64,000 nucleotides of DNA, taken from assembly GCA_947464335.1 (NCBI GenBank), contig CANHWG010000002.1, forward strand, positions 1-64,000, in the 5' to 3' direction. The notes beneath the pieces were generated by a model. It was not told where the DNA came from and did no database searches. It saw nothing but the letters and a program-made list of their open reading frames with translations. Shown one piece after another: positions 15,423 to 25,456 of the stretch (the first letter of the stretch is position 1; the number at the start of each line of letters is the position of its first letter). A program made the translations under genes and the position numbers. Source of the DNA: Flavobacteriaceae bacterium. Its GTDB lineage: Bacteria; Bacteroidota; Bacteroidia; Flavobacteriales; Flavobacteriaceae.

Positions 15423-17795
15423 ATGCAAAGTCAACCCATTAAAATTAATTTTAAAGAAGAAATATTTAAGTATTTACTTTATTGGAAATGGATTTTATTT
15501 TCAATTGTAATTATTCTTTTTAGCTGCTATATCTATCTGAGATATGCTAATGATGTTTATGATACTTCTGCTAAAATTCAAGTTTTGGATAGTTCAAATT
15601 CATCATTTAAAATGCAAAATGAAGGAACTTCCATTTTTGGAGTTAGTAAGGTAAATCTTGAAAATCAAATAGAAAATCTTAAATCTTCTAGAATTGTTGG
15701 AAATGTGGTTGACAGTTTAAATTTAACTACAGAAATTTATAGTGTAGGTAGACTCAAGTCGGATGAATTATGGACTAATGCTCCTTTTGATGTGCTGTGG
15801 GCTTTAGAAAAAGACTCTATAATGAATAGTTCAGGTGCTTTTGAAATAGAAACTACAAAAAATGGATATAAATTTAATGATGGTGAAAAGATATACAAGT
15901 TTGATCAAACTAATTTTGACTTTATTGTTCCTTTCAAATTAAAATTAAAAAGTAAAATTTCATTAAACAAAATTGAAGGACGTGTATATTCTATTTATTT
16001 AAAAAATAAAAAAAGTGTATGCAAGGCAATTTCACAAAAGTTAGCTATAGATTATGTAGGTAATCAAAGTGATATTTTAAGAATTAGTCTTACAGGTTAT
16101 AATCCTAATAAAATTACAGACATTGTAAATTCTATGATTACTGTTTTTAACAATGATGGTGTTAAGGACAGAAAGTTTGTACATCAAAAAACAGTAGATT
16201 TTGTAGATAAAAGATTTGATTATCTCTATAACGAGTTAGACTCTATAGAACAGTCTAAAGCAAATTATAAACGAAATAATGAATTAGTAAACGTAGATAA
16301 TGATGCCAATATTTTGATGCAAAGTGCTTATCGATCTAAATCTGATTTAGATAAAGCAAATACTCAAATTGTTTTATCAAAATTAATGATGTTATCTATT
16401 AACAAATCGAAAGAAATGGAACTTTTACCTCCAAATATTGGGTTGGAAGATCAAGAAATAAACGATATAGTAAACAAGTATAATCAAGAAATATTTAAAT
16501 ACAAAAGGTTGCTTCAAACAGGAGCTGGAGAATCTAATCCTCTTGTAAAAGAAACAGTAAGTCAGGTATATCAACTAAAAAATAATATTAAATCATCTAT
16601 CATTGGTTATCAAAAAGGATTGGAAATAAATAGAAGTGACTTAATTAAAATTAATTCAGAAGAAAAAAGTAAATATGGCAGTGTTCCTAATAAGGAAAAA
16701 AATATTAGGTCTATAGAAAGACAGCAAACGATAAAAGAAAATTTATATGTTTTATTGTTGCAAAAACGAGAAGAAGCTCTTGTAAATCTTGCTATAACCA
16801 ATCCATCTATTAAAGTTGTTGAGGAAGCTAGTTTCTCAACTACACCTATATTTCCTGATAGAAAATCTTATTATGGTATTGCCCTTTTGATTGGTATTAT
16901 TATTCCATTTATACTTATTTATGCCAAAAATTTATTTTACGACAAAATAAAAACAAAAGAAGATATTGAAGAGGAAGTTAAAGATGTAGTAGTTGTATCC
17001 GAAATTCCAAAAATAGAAGATGAGCAAAAAAAAGTAAGGTCTTTAGATCGATCCATGTTATCGGAATCATTCCGAATATTGGCTTCTAATATCAAATATG
17101 TATCCTCGTTAAAAGATGAAGGGAATGTTATTTATGTTACGTCTTCTATTAAAGGTGAAGGCAAAACTTTTGTTTCAACAAATTTAGCCATTACACTTTC
17201 CTCTTATGGAAAAAAAGTTGTTCTAGTAGGAGCTGATTTAAGAAACCCGCAATTACATAACTCTCTTGATTTAAAAAAAGTGCTCGTTAGAGGTGTCACT
17301 AATTATTTACATGACACTGCTTTAACTGTAGACGATATTATAACAAAAAATATTGAAGAAGATAGTAATCTTGATGTTATTATTTCTGGTATTATTCCAC
17401 AAAATCCCGCAGAGTTATTGTCTAATGGACGATTTGAGATGCTATTGAAGGAGTTAAAGACCCAATACGAATATATAATTGTTGATACGGCTCCAACGGT
17501 ATTAGTAACCGATACTAGTTTGATATTAGAATTAGCCGATATCATACTTTATGTTACTCGTGCCGATTTTACAGAAAAAAAATTACTTAAATTCATTTCA
17601 AATTTTAAGAAATTGAATACTATAAAAACAATGGGAATCATATTAAATAATATTGAACTTAATAATAGATATGGTTATAAATATAATTACGGCTACAATT
17701 ATGGCTATGATAACCAAGATTACAATATAAAGAATAGAAATGTTTTCAAGAAGATTAGAGGTATCTTTTTTAAATCAGTAGAGAAGAAGAAATAA
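15423..17795 (+). CDS. Wzc-like tyrosine autokinase / chain-length protein
   Basis: The 790-residue inner membrane protein controls polymer length and export through tyrosine autophosphorylation. A Wzz domain lies between two membrane segments (about 20-38 and 488-505) with a coiled-coil-rich periplasmic part in between. The cytoplasmic BY-kinase domain has Walker A at SSIKGEGKTF (K581), the Walker A' form GADLRNP, and Walker B at YIIVDTAP. The C-terminal tail has eight tyrosines between residues 750 and 767 (YGYKYNYGYNYGYDNQDY), the usual phosphorylation cluster. It is fused, as in proteobacteria, not split as in Gram-positive bacteria. It converges with the leftward glycosyltransferase block 37 bp away, with no clear terminator between them. 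Confidence 0.93.
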   Translation: MQSQPIKINFKEEIFKYLLYWKWILFSIVIILFSCYIYLRYANDVYDTSAKIQVLDSSNSSFKMQNEGTSIFGVSKVNLENQIENLKSSRIVGNVVDSLNLTTEIYSVGRLKSDELWTNAPFDVLWALEKDSIMNSSGAFEIETTKNGYKFNDGEKIYKFDQTNFDFIVPFKLKLKSKISLNKIEGRVYSIYLKNKKSVCKAISQKLAIDYVGNQSDILRISLTGYNPNKITDIVNSMITVFNNDGVKDRKFVHQKTVDFVDKRFDYLYNELDSIEQSKANYKRNNELVNVDNDANILMQSAYRSKSDLDKANTQIVLSKLMMLSINKSKEMELLPPNIGLEDQEINDIVNKYNQEIFKYKRLLQTGAGESNPLVKETVSQVYQLKNNIKSSIIGYQKGLEINRSDLIKINSEEKSKYGSVPNKEKNIRSIERQQTIKENLYVLLLQKREEALVNLAITNPSIKVVEEASFSTTPIFPDRKSYYGIALLIGIIIPFILIYAKNLFYDKIKTKEDIEEEVKDVVVVSEIPKIEDEQKKVRSLDRSMLSESFRILASNIKYVSSLKDEGNVIYVTSSIKGEGKTFVSTNLAITLSSYGKKVVLVGADLRNPQLHNSLDLKKVLVRGVTNYLHDTALTVDDIITKNIEEDSNLDVIISGIIPQNPAELLSNGRFEMLLKELKTQYEYIIVDTAPTVLVTDTSLILELADIILYVTRADFTEKKLLKFISNFKKLNTIKTMGIILNNIELNNRYGYKYNYGYNYGYDNQDYNIKNRNVFKKIRGIFFKSVEKKK

Positions 17796-17832
17796 TTATT
17801 ATATTTTATAATACAAATAAGTAAAAATAGAT

Positions 17833-18504
17833 CTATTCAATTAAAGTTACTTCTTCATCAAGTTCTTTAATTGCTTCATAGTATACTGTGTTTTCTTTTA
17901 TAATTCTACCCGGATTTCCAACTACAATTGAACCATTTGTAATATCATTTAATACAATGGTTCCAGCACCAATAACACACCATTTACCAATTTTTACTCC
18001 AGGTAATATAATAACTCCGGCACCTATTTGTGTTCCTTCTCCAATCGATACACTTCCTAATAAAGTTGCGCTAGGGCAAATATGTACAAAATCCTCAATA
18101 ATACAATCATGTTCAATAATAGTTGCCGTATTTATGATCACATGTTTTCCAATTATAGCATTACTATTTATTATAGCATTTTGCATCACTACAGTACCAT
18201 CACCTATTTTTGAAGAAGGTGAAATGGAAGCTTTTTTATGAATGCATGAAAAGAAAGAATGATTTTTTATTCTTTTACTTATGTTTTTTCGATTGAAATT
18301 ATCTCCAACTGCAATAATTATTGATAATCTCATTTCATTTTTTTCAATAAAATCACTCTTAACAATTGGGATAGCATTGTTTAAATTTGATTTTGGATTA
18401 TCATCAATAAATGCTTCTACCTTACAATTATTAAATTGTAGTAACTCTGCAATTACTCTTCCGTGACCGCCTGCACCAAAAATAAAATGTTCTCTGTAAA
18501 TCAT
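17833..18504 (-). CDS. NeuD/PglD-type sugar O/N-acetyltransferase
   Basis: The 223-residue protein is a nucleotide-sugar or sialic-acid acetyltransferase of the NeuD/PglD family. It has an N-terminal Rossmann-like part (FIFGAGGHGRVIAELL, residues 7-22). A left-handed beta-helix of hexapeptide repeats follows from about 90 to 205 (e.g. IGEGTQIGAGVIILPGVKIG), with the conserved IIEHDC segment whose histidine acts as base. It is 2 bp after the preceding glycosyltransferase and is the last gene of the leftward block. The acceptor sugar is unknown. Confidence 0.88.
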   Translation of the reverse strand: MIYREHFIFGAGGHGRVIAELLQFNNCKVEAFIDDNPKSNLNNAIPIVKSDFIEKNEMRLSIIIAVGDNFNRKNISKRIKNHSFFSCIHKKASISPSSKIGDGTVVMQNAIINSNAIIGKHVIINTATIIEHDCIIEDFVHICPSATLLGSVSIGEGTQIGAGVIILPGVKIGKWCVIGAGTIVLNDITNGSIVVGNPGRIIKENTVYYEAIKELDEEVTLIE

Positions 18505-18506
18505 AA

Positions 18507-19673
18507 CTACAAGCTTTTTTCCATGAATTTATATTCATCTAAAATAGACTTACAAATTATTTTTCTTTCAAATCTTGTCTCTATCATAGTTCGAGCATTT
18601 GATTTTAAATAGTCATAAAGTGTTTTGTCTTCACAAAGTCTAAGTAGTGCTAATTCTAAGGAAACACAATTTTTTTTGGGGATTAAAACACCATTCTTTT
18701 CATGTGTAATAATTTCATTGCATCCATTAATGTCAGTAGCAATTACAGGTAATCCCATAGAACCTGCTTGCATGATTACATTAGGAAAACCTTCTCTATA
18801 ACTCGGAAAAACCAATACATTACTTATAAATAAATAAGGTCTAATGTCTTTTTGAAAACCAACTGAAATTATGTTTTTGTTTTTAACTAAAATTTGTAAT
18901 GTAGATTTATGTAATGGATCTAATTCGGGCTCTTGATCTCCAACTATTATTAATTTTAGTTCCTTTTTTTGAAGTGAAATTTTATCGAAAGCTTCCACAA
19001 GTTCATTAATTCCTTTGTCGGTTACAATTCTTCCAACAAAAACAAAAGTGAAATCATTTTCTGAAATCCCTAAAGTCGATTTTAGCTTTGTTTGTTCATC
19101 AAAACTAACTTCTGATGCTGAAAAATAATTAATGTCTACTCCATTAGAACTTCCATTTCCAATTACTTTTAACTTATTTTTAGCGATATATTTTTTTTCG
19201 ATTATATGATTATATAGTCCAGTAGAATTTGTAAAAACAAAGGTTGAAAATCGGTAAGTTAATTTTTCAATACATTCTAACATCTTTTTTTTACTTCCTT
19301 TCTCTTCCATAAGAGGTAATCCTCCAACGGTATGTAAACGAATAGGAATATTGGTAATTTTTGATGCTAACATAGCAATTATGCCAGCCTTAGGCGTATG
19401 AGAATGGATGATTAAAGGCTTTTCTTTTTTCAAAAACAAAACCAATTTAAATAAAGAAATAAGGTCTTTAATTGGCGTTATTTTTCTTGTCATTTCAATG
19501 TGCTTATAACGAACACCTTCATTTTTAGCACATCGTTTTAGATACTCTTTTTCAGAAGAAATTGCAATCACTTCATAATGATTGTTCATGAATGCCAACT
19601 GACCATCTAGTATCTTATCTAAGGATAATGGTACTGTTGTAATTCTGATTAACTTCTTTTTTGTTTCTGACAT
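18507..19673 (-). CDS. Glycosyltransferase, GT4 family (PglA-like)
   Basis: The 388-residue protein is a retaining GT-B glycosyltransferase. The N-terminal domain includes IIHSHTPKAGIIAMLASKI, typical of the enzymes that add the second sugar on undecaprenyl-linked saccharides in Bacteroidetes and of Campylobacter PglA. The nucleotide-sugar domain carries FVFVGRIVTDKGINELVEAF and the E-x7-E region PSYREGFPNVIMQAGSMGLPVIA. It pairs with the PglD-like acetyltransferase next door. The linkage made is not predictable from the sequence. Confidence 0.88.
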   Translation of the reverse strand: MSETKKKLIRITTVPLSLDKILDGQLAFMNNHYEVIAISSEKEYLKRCAKNEGVRYKHIEMTRKITPIKDLISLFKLVLFLKKEKPLIIHSHTPKAGIIAMLASKITNIPIRLHTVGGLPLMEEKGSKKKMLECIEKLTYRFSTFVFTNSTGLYNHIIEKKYIAKNKLKVIGNGSSNGVDINYFSASEVSFDEQTKLKSTLGISENDFTFVFVGRIVTDKGINELVEAFDKISLQKKELKLIIVGDQEPELDPLHKSTLQILVKNKNIISVGFQKDIRPYLFISNVLVFPSYREGFPNVIMQAGSMGLPVIATDINGCNEIITHEKNGVLIPKKNCVSLELALLRLCEDKTLYDYLKSNARTMIETRFERKIICKSILDEYKFMEKSL

Positions 19674-19906
19674 GAATTGCCTATTTATGTTTAATTCCTA
19701 GAAAAAATATAGAATAAATTTTATTTTAGGGAATTATACAAACAAATTTAAGCTCATTTGGTCTTGTATATTATAGGCAAATCAATTCTTCACATTAATT
19801 TAAAGGAAAAGCCAATTGCTTAAAGATTACTTCATATTAAGTTAAAATAAAGTATCATTATTTAAATGTTAAAAAGAAATAATTCTACAAAGGATTGATG
19901 GAATTT

Positions 19907-21061
19907 TTAATCTGAAGTATTGTTTATTTCTTCGTTATTTTGAGATGAAAAATGCCAAAATAAAAAAATAATTAAACCAGGCAGAAACATATTTCTCATT
20001 CGTATCATTATGCCAAGATTGCCTAAGGATTGAGAAAAAGCAAAGGTTCCTATTAATAAAAAATACACCATTCCCTGAATAACAAAGGGTGCCTTTCTAA
20101 AGGTGGTAAGTGGTTTATTTCTAAAAACACTAATGGTTAAAACTAGTAGAATCATATTTTCAATAGCAGCTAATAAAGAAGGAATACTATTGATATCGAA
20201 AAAGAAAGGGCGAAATAAAAAAGTAAAAACTTTTATAGGAAATGGATAAGAAGATACATCAATAGCGGAACTAGTATATGATTTACTTAATAGCGAAGCT
20301 TTAGTTAGTGCAAAATTATTAAAGTTATCCAAAGTAGCTTCTTCAATTTTTGAAAATTTCAATACTAAGGGAAATATAGAAACCGCAATACCAATCATAA
20401 TCGAAGTAAATAAAACTCTTTGAAATATAGATTTGTTATTATTTGCGATGAAGGCAAATCCAAAAGAAATTATCATAAATAATGTAATATGTGGTCTAAC
20501 AACATAAGATAAACTCAATGCCAATATGATAAACAAAATTCTTTTGGTAGGATTCATAACTCCATATATAAAAATTCCGATACAAAAAAACAATAGGGTG
20601 TCTTTTCCAACAGCACAACTCCAAAAATGTAAATTAGGCAGAAAAAATAAAACGGGAAATAAATTATAACCTTTAAATTTAGGATTGGTTGTAATGGTAT
20701 CTATCGCGGTAACATAAAAATAGGCTAACCCAATAAATCCAATGACACTATACATTATAGTTCCTGTAAAATAGGATAAATCAAGAATATTTGAAGGAAT
20801 ATAGTTTAAGGCATACATGAAGTAGGTTCCTTGCTCTTCTTTAAAAGAGTGTAGAAAAGTATCGAAAGTCATTAATTTTGCTTGTCTCCAATACCCTATA
20901 GAGTCTCCAAAAACAAAGAAATAATAATATATTCCAAAAAGTAAATGATAAAAATAGAGTTGTTTAAGTGTAGTGAGATTACTTTGAGATAATTTTCTTT
21001 TAAAACTAATTACAAACAAATAACCTAATAAAACAAATACTGTCGCAAAAAGGAAATCCAT
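19907..21061 (-). CDS. Polytopic membrane protein, probable polysaccharide polymerase (Wzy)
   Basis: The 384-residue protein has about ten hydrophobic segments and no enzymatic motif. A larger loop around residues 220-275 separates two groups of membrane spans. Its place among glycosyltransferases next to a flippase gene, and the lack of any other candidate, make it the likely Wzy polymerase of the locus, though Wzy proteins show little sequence conservation. Blocks such as FLPNLHFWSCAVGKDTLLFF recur in flavobacterial proteins of this type. It lies 3 bp after an acyltransferase gene and is separated from the next gene leftward by 233 bp of AT-rich DNA. Confidence 0.6.
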   Translation of the reverse strand: MDFLFATVFVLLGYLFVISFKRKLSQSNLTTLKQLYFYHLLFGIYYYFFVFGDSIGYWRQAKLMTFDTFLHSFKEEQGTYFMYALNYIPSNILDLSYFTGTIMYSVIGFIGLAYFYVTAIDTITTNPKFKGYNLFPVLFFLPNLHFWSCAVGKDTLLFFCIGIFIYGVMNPTKRILFIILALSLSYVVRPHITLFMIISFGFAFIANNNKSIFQRVLFTSIMIGIAVSIFPLVLKFSKIEEATLDNFNNFALTKASLLSKSYTSSAIDVSSYPFPIKVFTFLFRPFFFDINSIPSLLAAIENMILLVLTISVFRNKPLTTFRKAPFVIQGMVYFLLIGTFAFSQSLGNLGIMIRMRNMFLPGLIIFLFWHFSSQNNEEINNTSD

Positions 21062-21064
21062 AAC

Positions 21065-22105
21065 TTATTGTATTATTTTGGATTTTATATAATTCATGCA
21101 CTTTTTTTCAAAGATAAGATAATAAAGATATCCAAAAAAGCTAGATAAAAGTAAGACTATAACTAATGCTAAAATAGTATTAGTTATGGAATTAATTTTT
21201 GGATATAGTCGCAAGATTAACATTTGAAGAGGATTGTGGATTAGATAAATCGAGTACGACGCATTCCCGATAAACATTAATATTGAGTTGTTATTTATTT
21301 TTGGTTTGTAATTATTTATGACCAAATAAAGTACGATAAAAGCAATGCCAGAAAACAAATAATTAAAATAAAAAGGAGTGTTTTGGTTTGTAATATATTT
21401 GATTCCTATGATAATTGTTAAAAAAAGTAGTCCAAAAGTTATGGTTTTTTTACTGATTTTAATTTTACGAATAATTAATAATGATAATAAATATCCCAAG
21501 ATGAATTCTATATTATAAGTAGATTTTACTACGTTAAAAACGGGATTAGAATTAATTGACAAAGTTGCTAATGAAGTATAATTAAACGTCAGAATAATTA
21601 TTATCCAAAACAATATAAAGTAATTCCATACTTTTTTTGAATAGAACGAAATGCTAAATACTACATAAAAAAATAGTTCAAAAGTAAGTGTCCATGCAAC
21701 AGACAAAGCAGGATTACCATCTGGAAATAAGGTTAGTGAAGTTAATAAACTTATTTCTCTACTTCCATTAGAAAAACCAGGAAAATAGACATACAAGAAA
21801 TACATTAAAATCCCAATCGGTAGGTACGGGATATAAATTCTTATGATTCTATTTTTAATATATTTTTTAAAGGATTCGGGTTCGCTATATTTGTAATAAA
21901 CAGAATAAGAGATAATAAATCCAGATAATATAAAAAAGAAATCAACTCCAAATTTTCCAAATGTTCCTATTCCTTGAAGAAAAGAGTTATTAGTATTATG
22001 ATAATATTTTAGAGAACCAACAGCGTGGTGAACAACTACCATAAGTGCAGCAATTCCTCTGAATATCTGTAATGAGTTTAGGTATCTGTTTTTACTTTCT
22101 GTCAT
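21065..22105 (-). CDS. Acyltransferase 3 family membrane protein (OafA type)
   Basis: The 346-residue polytopic protein belongs to the acyltransferase-3 family, which moves acetyl groups to sugars of surface glycans across the inner membrane. The family's first motif is present as LQIFRGIAALMVVVHHAVGS (about 12-31), with FGVDFFFILSGFIISY at about 52-67 and the late YSIYLIHNPLQ block at about 283-293. It has about ten membrane spans and no SGNH domain. Its 5' end overlaps the preceding glycosyltransferase gene by 14 bp. It is less like the two tandem acyltransferases at 24.4-26.5 kb than those are to each other. Confidence 0.9.
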   Translation of the reverse strand: MTESKNRYLNSLQIFRGIAALMVVVHHAVGSLKYYHNTNNSFLQGIGTFGKFGVDFFFILSGFIISYSVYYKYSEPESFKKYIKNRIIRIYIPYLPIGILMYFLYVYFPGFSNGSREISLLTSLTLFPDGNPALSVAWTLTFELFFYVVFSISFYSKKVWNYFILFWIIIILTFNYTSLATLSINSNPVFNVVKSTYNIEFILGYLLSLLIIRKIKISKKTITFGLLFLTIIIGIKYITNQNTPFYFNYLFSGIAFIVLYLVINNYKPKINNNSILMFIGNASYSIYLIHNPLQMLILRLYPKINSITNTILALVIVLLLSSFFGYLYYLIFEKKCMNYIKSKIIQ

Positions 22106-23159
22106 TATTAAAAAGTAAAATTAATTTTTTGAAGTTACGTTCCAAATTGTATTCTCGTTCAACTTTTTTCCTGCTGTTTTCTCCAAACTCTTTTCTTAAA
22201 TTGACATCATGAATTAATAAACTTAATTTATCTATCCATTCGTTATTATTTTCTACTAAAAAGCCATTTACTCCATTGTTAATTACTTCTTTATTCATGC
22301 CAACAGAAGAAGCTACAACGGGCAATCCACAGCCCATGTATTGTATTAATTTATAGGCGCATTTCCCCAATTCCCAAGGTGTGTTTTCTAATGGCATTAT
22401 TCCAATATCAAAATTTGATATCATAGCAACTTCATCAGCTTCAGACCAATTAAAATAGTGAGTAGAACCTTTGAATTTTAATTTTTCAGTTGCTCCAATA
22501 ATATGCAATTCGATTGGGAACTTGCTTTTTAGCTCTTCAAATACATTACTTAAGCTTTGCATATATTTAAAAGTAGACGGAGAACCAATCCAACCTATAA
22601 TTATAGGGTCATTTTTTTTTAAAAATGTTTTAGAATGGTATCTATTGATATCAATAACTGTTGGAAATAAGACAACTTTTCTTGCCCCCGATTGTTCCGC
22701 TTTATCTGCTAGATAATGATTACCCGCTAAAACACAATCGCTATACTTCATGACATTACTAATCTTATTTTTAAGAAAAAATCGAATGATCTTATTCTTG
22801 CTTAAATCATAATTATGAAAAATAGCGTCATCATAATCTACAATGTATTTTACTTTTAACAGAAATAATATTTTTTCAAACCAACTAAAAAAATAAGGAA
22901 AAAGCTCTTTCTCAATAATGACTTTGTCATATTTAACGATACTGAAAAGAACAAAAAATCGTTTTAAATAATAGAAAAGCAATTTTAAATTAGATATCTT
23001 TTTTTTTGCGTATAAATTATTTAAGTAATCTTCATCAAAAAAAGGTTTAACAGTTATAACTAATCCTTCCTTTTCTAAAAGAGGAAAATAGTGATAGCTT
23101 CTCAAGCGGCTACTTGCACCATTTCTACTGTATTTTGTGAGGTATAGAATTTTCATCAA
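22092..23159 (-). CDS. Glycosyltransferase, GT4-like
   Basis: The 355-residue GT-B protein starts with KILYLTKYSRNGASSRLRSYHYF and carries a C-terminal nucleotide-binding domain (IIGWIGSPSTFKYMQSL; then YMGCGLPVVASSVGMNKEVI). The E-x7-E motif is poorly kept; PLENTPWELGKCAYKLIQY takes its place, as in a subgroup of bacterial glycosyltransferases. It overlaps both neighbours (4 bp and 14 bp), so translation is probably coupled. Donor and acceptor are unknown. Confidence 0.82.
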   Translation of the reverse strand: MMKILYLTKYSRNGASSRLRSYHYFPLLEKEGLVITVKPFFDEDYLNNLYAKKKISNLKLLFYYLKRFFVLFSIVKYDKVIIEKELFPYFFSWFEKILFLLKVKYIVDYDDAIFHNYDLSKNKIIRFFLKNKISNVMKYSDCVLAGNHYLADKAEQSGARKVVLFPTVIDINRYHSKTFLKKNDPIIIGWIGSPSTFKYMQSLSNVFEELKSKFPIELHIIGATEKLKFKGSTHYFNWSEADEVAMISNFDIGIMPLENTPWELGKCAYKLIQYMGCGLPVVASSVGMNKEVINNGVNGFLVENNNEWIDKLSLLIHDVNLRKEFGENSRKKVEREYNLERNFKKLILLFNNDRK

Positions 23160-24343
23160 AATTTATCTAAAGCTTTTATATAACTAGCAGCACTAATTTC
23201 TATTGAAAAATGATCACGACCAAACTTTTGAATTTCGGTTTTATCTAAAGCATCCGCATTTCTAATAAATTGTAATGCTTTTTCAATTGAGTCTGAAGCG
23301 TCGTGCTTATACAAATAGCAAAAATGTTTGTCTTTTAAAATAGCTTCTGTATCTCCAATTCCTAATGAAGCAATAGTTGGAATTCCAATTAATAAATATT
23401 CGCCCAGTTTTATTGGAGCTACACCTTTCATACTTGGTTTTGGTTCTCTGATAGCAAAAGCAATATCGCCCATTGTTAAGTATTTTGGCACCTCTTCAAA
23501 AGGCAATGATTTAATTATAATATGATTTTTTAAAGCTAATGGAATTCTTTTTTCTGCAAAATCTATATTCCCTGTAAAAATTAAAAAAATAGCGTTATGA
23601 TTTATTTCTAAATATCGTTTAAAAATTTTAATCATAATTTCCCAACCATATTGCGGACCAAGAGAACCACTATATATAAAAACTTTGGTGTCTTTTTTTA
23701 TATTAATTTCTTTTCTAAGTTTTTTGGCATCGGGTTCGTTAGGTTTAAAAAAGTTCGTGTCTCTGCCATTAACTACTACAAAAAACTTATCCTTATAACT
23801 TTTACCGATTGAATTTAAATGAAAATTAATTGCTTTTTGACTTCTTGTAATCACTACATCCGCTTTACAAAGCATGGCCTTTTCTTCTTTTTTGTAGAAA
23901 TAGTATAAAATACTGTTCTTTTTTAATCTTCCAAAATCAATACGCTCTTCTATTGGTAGGCCATCTGCATCAAAAAGAATTTTATAATTACCAGCTTTCA
24001 AACGATTTACCATAATTGATGGCATCGTACTTCTAGGCATTACGATAGCTATTTTATAGGTTTTTATATATTCCCGTATAAATGAAGTTCCTTTTATAAT
24101 AGTGAAAAGACTGCCTAGTAATGAATTAGGTTTTCTGTGTATTTTTTTATAGGTATACTTTATTCCTAATTCGTTTGCTTTATTTTGGGTAATAGCTATT
24201 CTTTCTTTTGTTCCCCAAGTAAATTGAATTACATGAAAACAATAGTTATTCTCTTTTTGAATCTCATTAAATATTGGCATAAACAAGCCTTCCATATAAC
24301 TGGTTTGTGGCCCATCCCAAGTAATAAAAAGTATATTTTTCAT
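23156..24343 (-). CDS. Glycosyltransferase, GT4-like
   Basis: The 395-residue protein has a two-domain GT-B fold by motif. The N-terminal part includes ILFITWDGPQTSYMEGLFMP and a central FDADGLPIEERIDFG. The donor domain has VFIYSGSLGPQYGWEIMIKIF and APIKLGEYLLIGIPTIASLGIGDTE. It overlaps the next glycosyltransferase gene by 4 bp and lies 11 bp after an acyltransferase gene. No substrate can be assigned. Confidence 0.82.
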   Translation of the reverse strand: MKNILFITWDGPQTSYMEGLFMPIFNEIQKENNYCFHVIQFTWGTKERIAITQNKANELGIKYTYKKIHRKPNSLLGSLFTIIKGTSFIREYIKTYKIAIVMPRSTMPSIMVNRLKAGNYKILFDADGLPIEERIDFGRLKKNSILYYFYKKEEKAMLCKADVVITRSQKAINFHLNSIGKSYKDKFFVVVNGRDTNFFKPNEPDAKKLRKEINIKKDTKVFIYSGSLGPQYGWEIMIKIFKRYLEINHNAIFLIFTGNIDFAEKRIPLALKNHIIIKSLPFEEVPKYLTMGDIAFAIREPKPSMKGVAPIKLGEYLLIGIPTIASLGIGDTEAILKDKHFCYLYKHDASDSIEKALQFIRNADALDKTEIQKFGRDHFSIEISAASYIKALDKF

Positions 24344-24354
24344 TGTTTATTTAT

Positions 24355-25455
24355 TTAAAATTTATTTGCAATGCTATGTAAAGTGGTGTATTTGTATTTC
24401 AATTTTAAAAAATACTTTTCAAAATAGTTATACGAAATATGCGCTACAAATATGATTGCTAAAATCACTAAAACATAAATTACCGATTTTTTGATCAGTA
24501 TATTTGTAATCATAATGTAATTAAATACATAGGACATTAAATAAATTACTAACGGATTGTATACATACAAACCAAAAGAAATTTTTCCTAAATAATCAAA
24601 TAGCTTATTCTCTAAAGAAATAATTTTTTTAGGATTGTCTATTTGATTAAATATGATGATTAAAGTAAATAGTGAAATTATTTCATGATCAATTATTGAG
24701 GTAATATGAAATTTATTTGCTCCTACAATAATAAAAAATAGCCAAGCTATAATTTCAACCCACTTACTTTTGAGTCTTTGAACTAGATTGTAATTTTTAA
24801 AGAATAAATAGGCACCTAAACCACCAATAACAAGGCATCCAAAACGAGTATAATTTACAAAAACAAGTATGTTGTAATGCGCATGAAATAATCTAAGCAT
24901 TAGTTTTAGAAGTACAAAAGCTATTGGAAATAGAATTAAAAAGTACATTAAATTTTTAGACTTTTTTACTATCCAAGGCCAAAAGGCATAAAACTGTTCT
25001 TCTACTCCAAGTGACCAATAATGTCCAACCATAAAAGTCATTATTTTATCGCCAACAATAGTATTTACTATCCCTACAAACGAATTCTTTAGATTTGGAA
25101 TCATAAAGAAATAAAATAATATTGGCCATTGAATATTTGAAATACCATTTAAGAAAACAACAATAATTAGATAAACATAATACAACGGCCAAATGCGTAA
25201 AATTCTTCTCATGTAGAATTTTTTTACATCTATAGTATTCGTTTTTTCTAATTCTTTAAGCAATAGAAACGTTATCAAAAAGCCACTTAACGTAAAAAAA
25301 ATAGTTACTCCATAAGTTGCCAAGTCTAATAAAGCAGCATTTGGAATACCATAATATTCTAATCGATTGTTAATATGCGTGATTACAACAGCCATTGCGG
25401 CAATTGCTCTTATGCCGTTTAAACCTGGTAAGTATATGCTGTCTTTTGCAATCAT
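24355..25455 (-). CDS. Acyltransferase 3 family protein, tandem copy A
   Basis: The 366-residue polytopic acyltransferase carries LPGLNGIRAIAAMAVVITH at the N-terminus, TIFFTLSGFLITFLLLKE, HYWSLGVEEQFYAFWPW and DYLGKISFGLYVYNPL. It is clearly a paralogue of the next gene, sharing all these blocks almost word for word, so the pair arose by tandem duplication. The genes are 1 bp apart. It presumably O-acylates a sugar of the repeat unit at the periplasmic face. Whether the two copies act on different sugars cannot be seen. Confidence 0.9.
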   Translation of the reverse strand: MIAKDSIYLPGLNGIRAIAAMAVVITHINNRLEYYGIPNAALLDLATYGVTIFFTLSGFLITFLLLKELEKTNTIDVKKFYMRRILRIWPLYYVYLIIVVFLNGISNIQWPILFYFFMIPNLKNSFVGIVNTIVGDKIMTFMVGHYWSLGVEEQFYAFWPWIVKKSKNLMYFLILFPIAFVLLKLMLRLFHAHYNILVFVNYTRFGCLVIGGLGAYLFFKNYNLVQRLKSKWVEIIAWLFFIIVGANKFHITSIIDHEIISLFTLIIIFNQIDNPKKIISLENKLFDYLGKISFGLYVYNPLVIYLMSYVFNYIMITNILIKKSVIYVLVILAIIFVAHISYNYFEKYFLKLKYKYTTLHSIANKF

Positions 25456-25456
25456 A

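Noticed and set aside
19674..19906. Possible promoter or small gene in the 233-bp gap between the GT4 gene and the polymerase candidate
   Set aside because: A TAAATTTG-like -7 box is present on the minus strand but no TTG at a plausible distance, and no small reading frame with a convincing composition was found.
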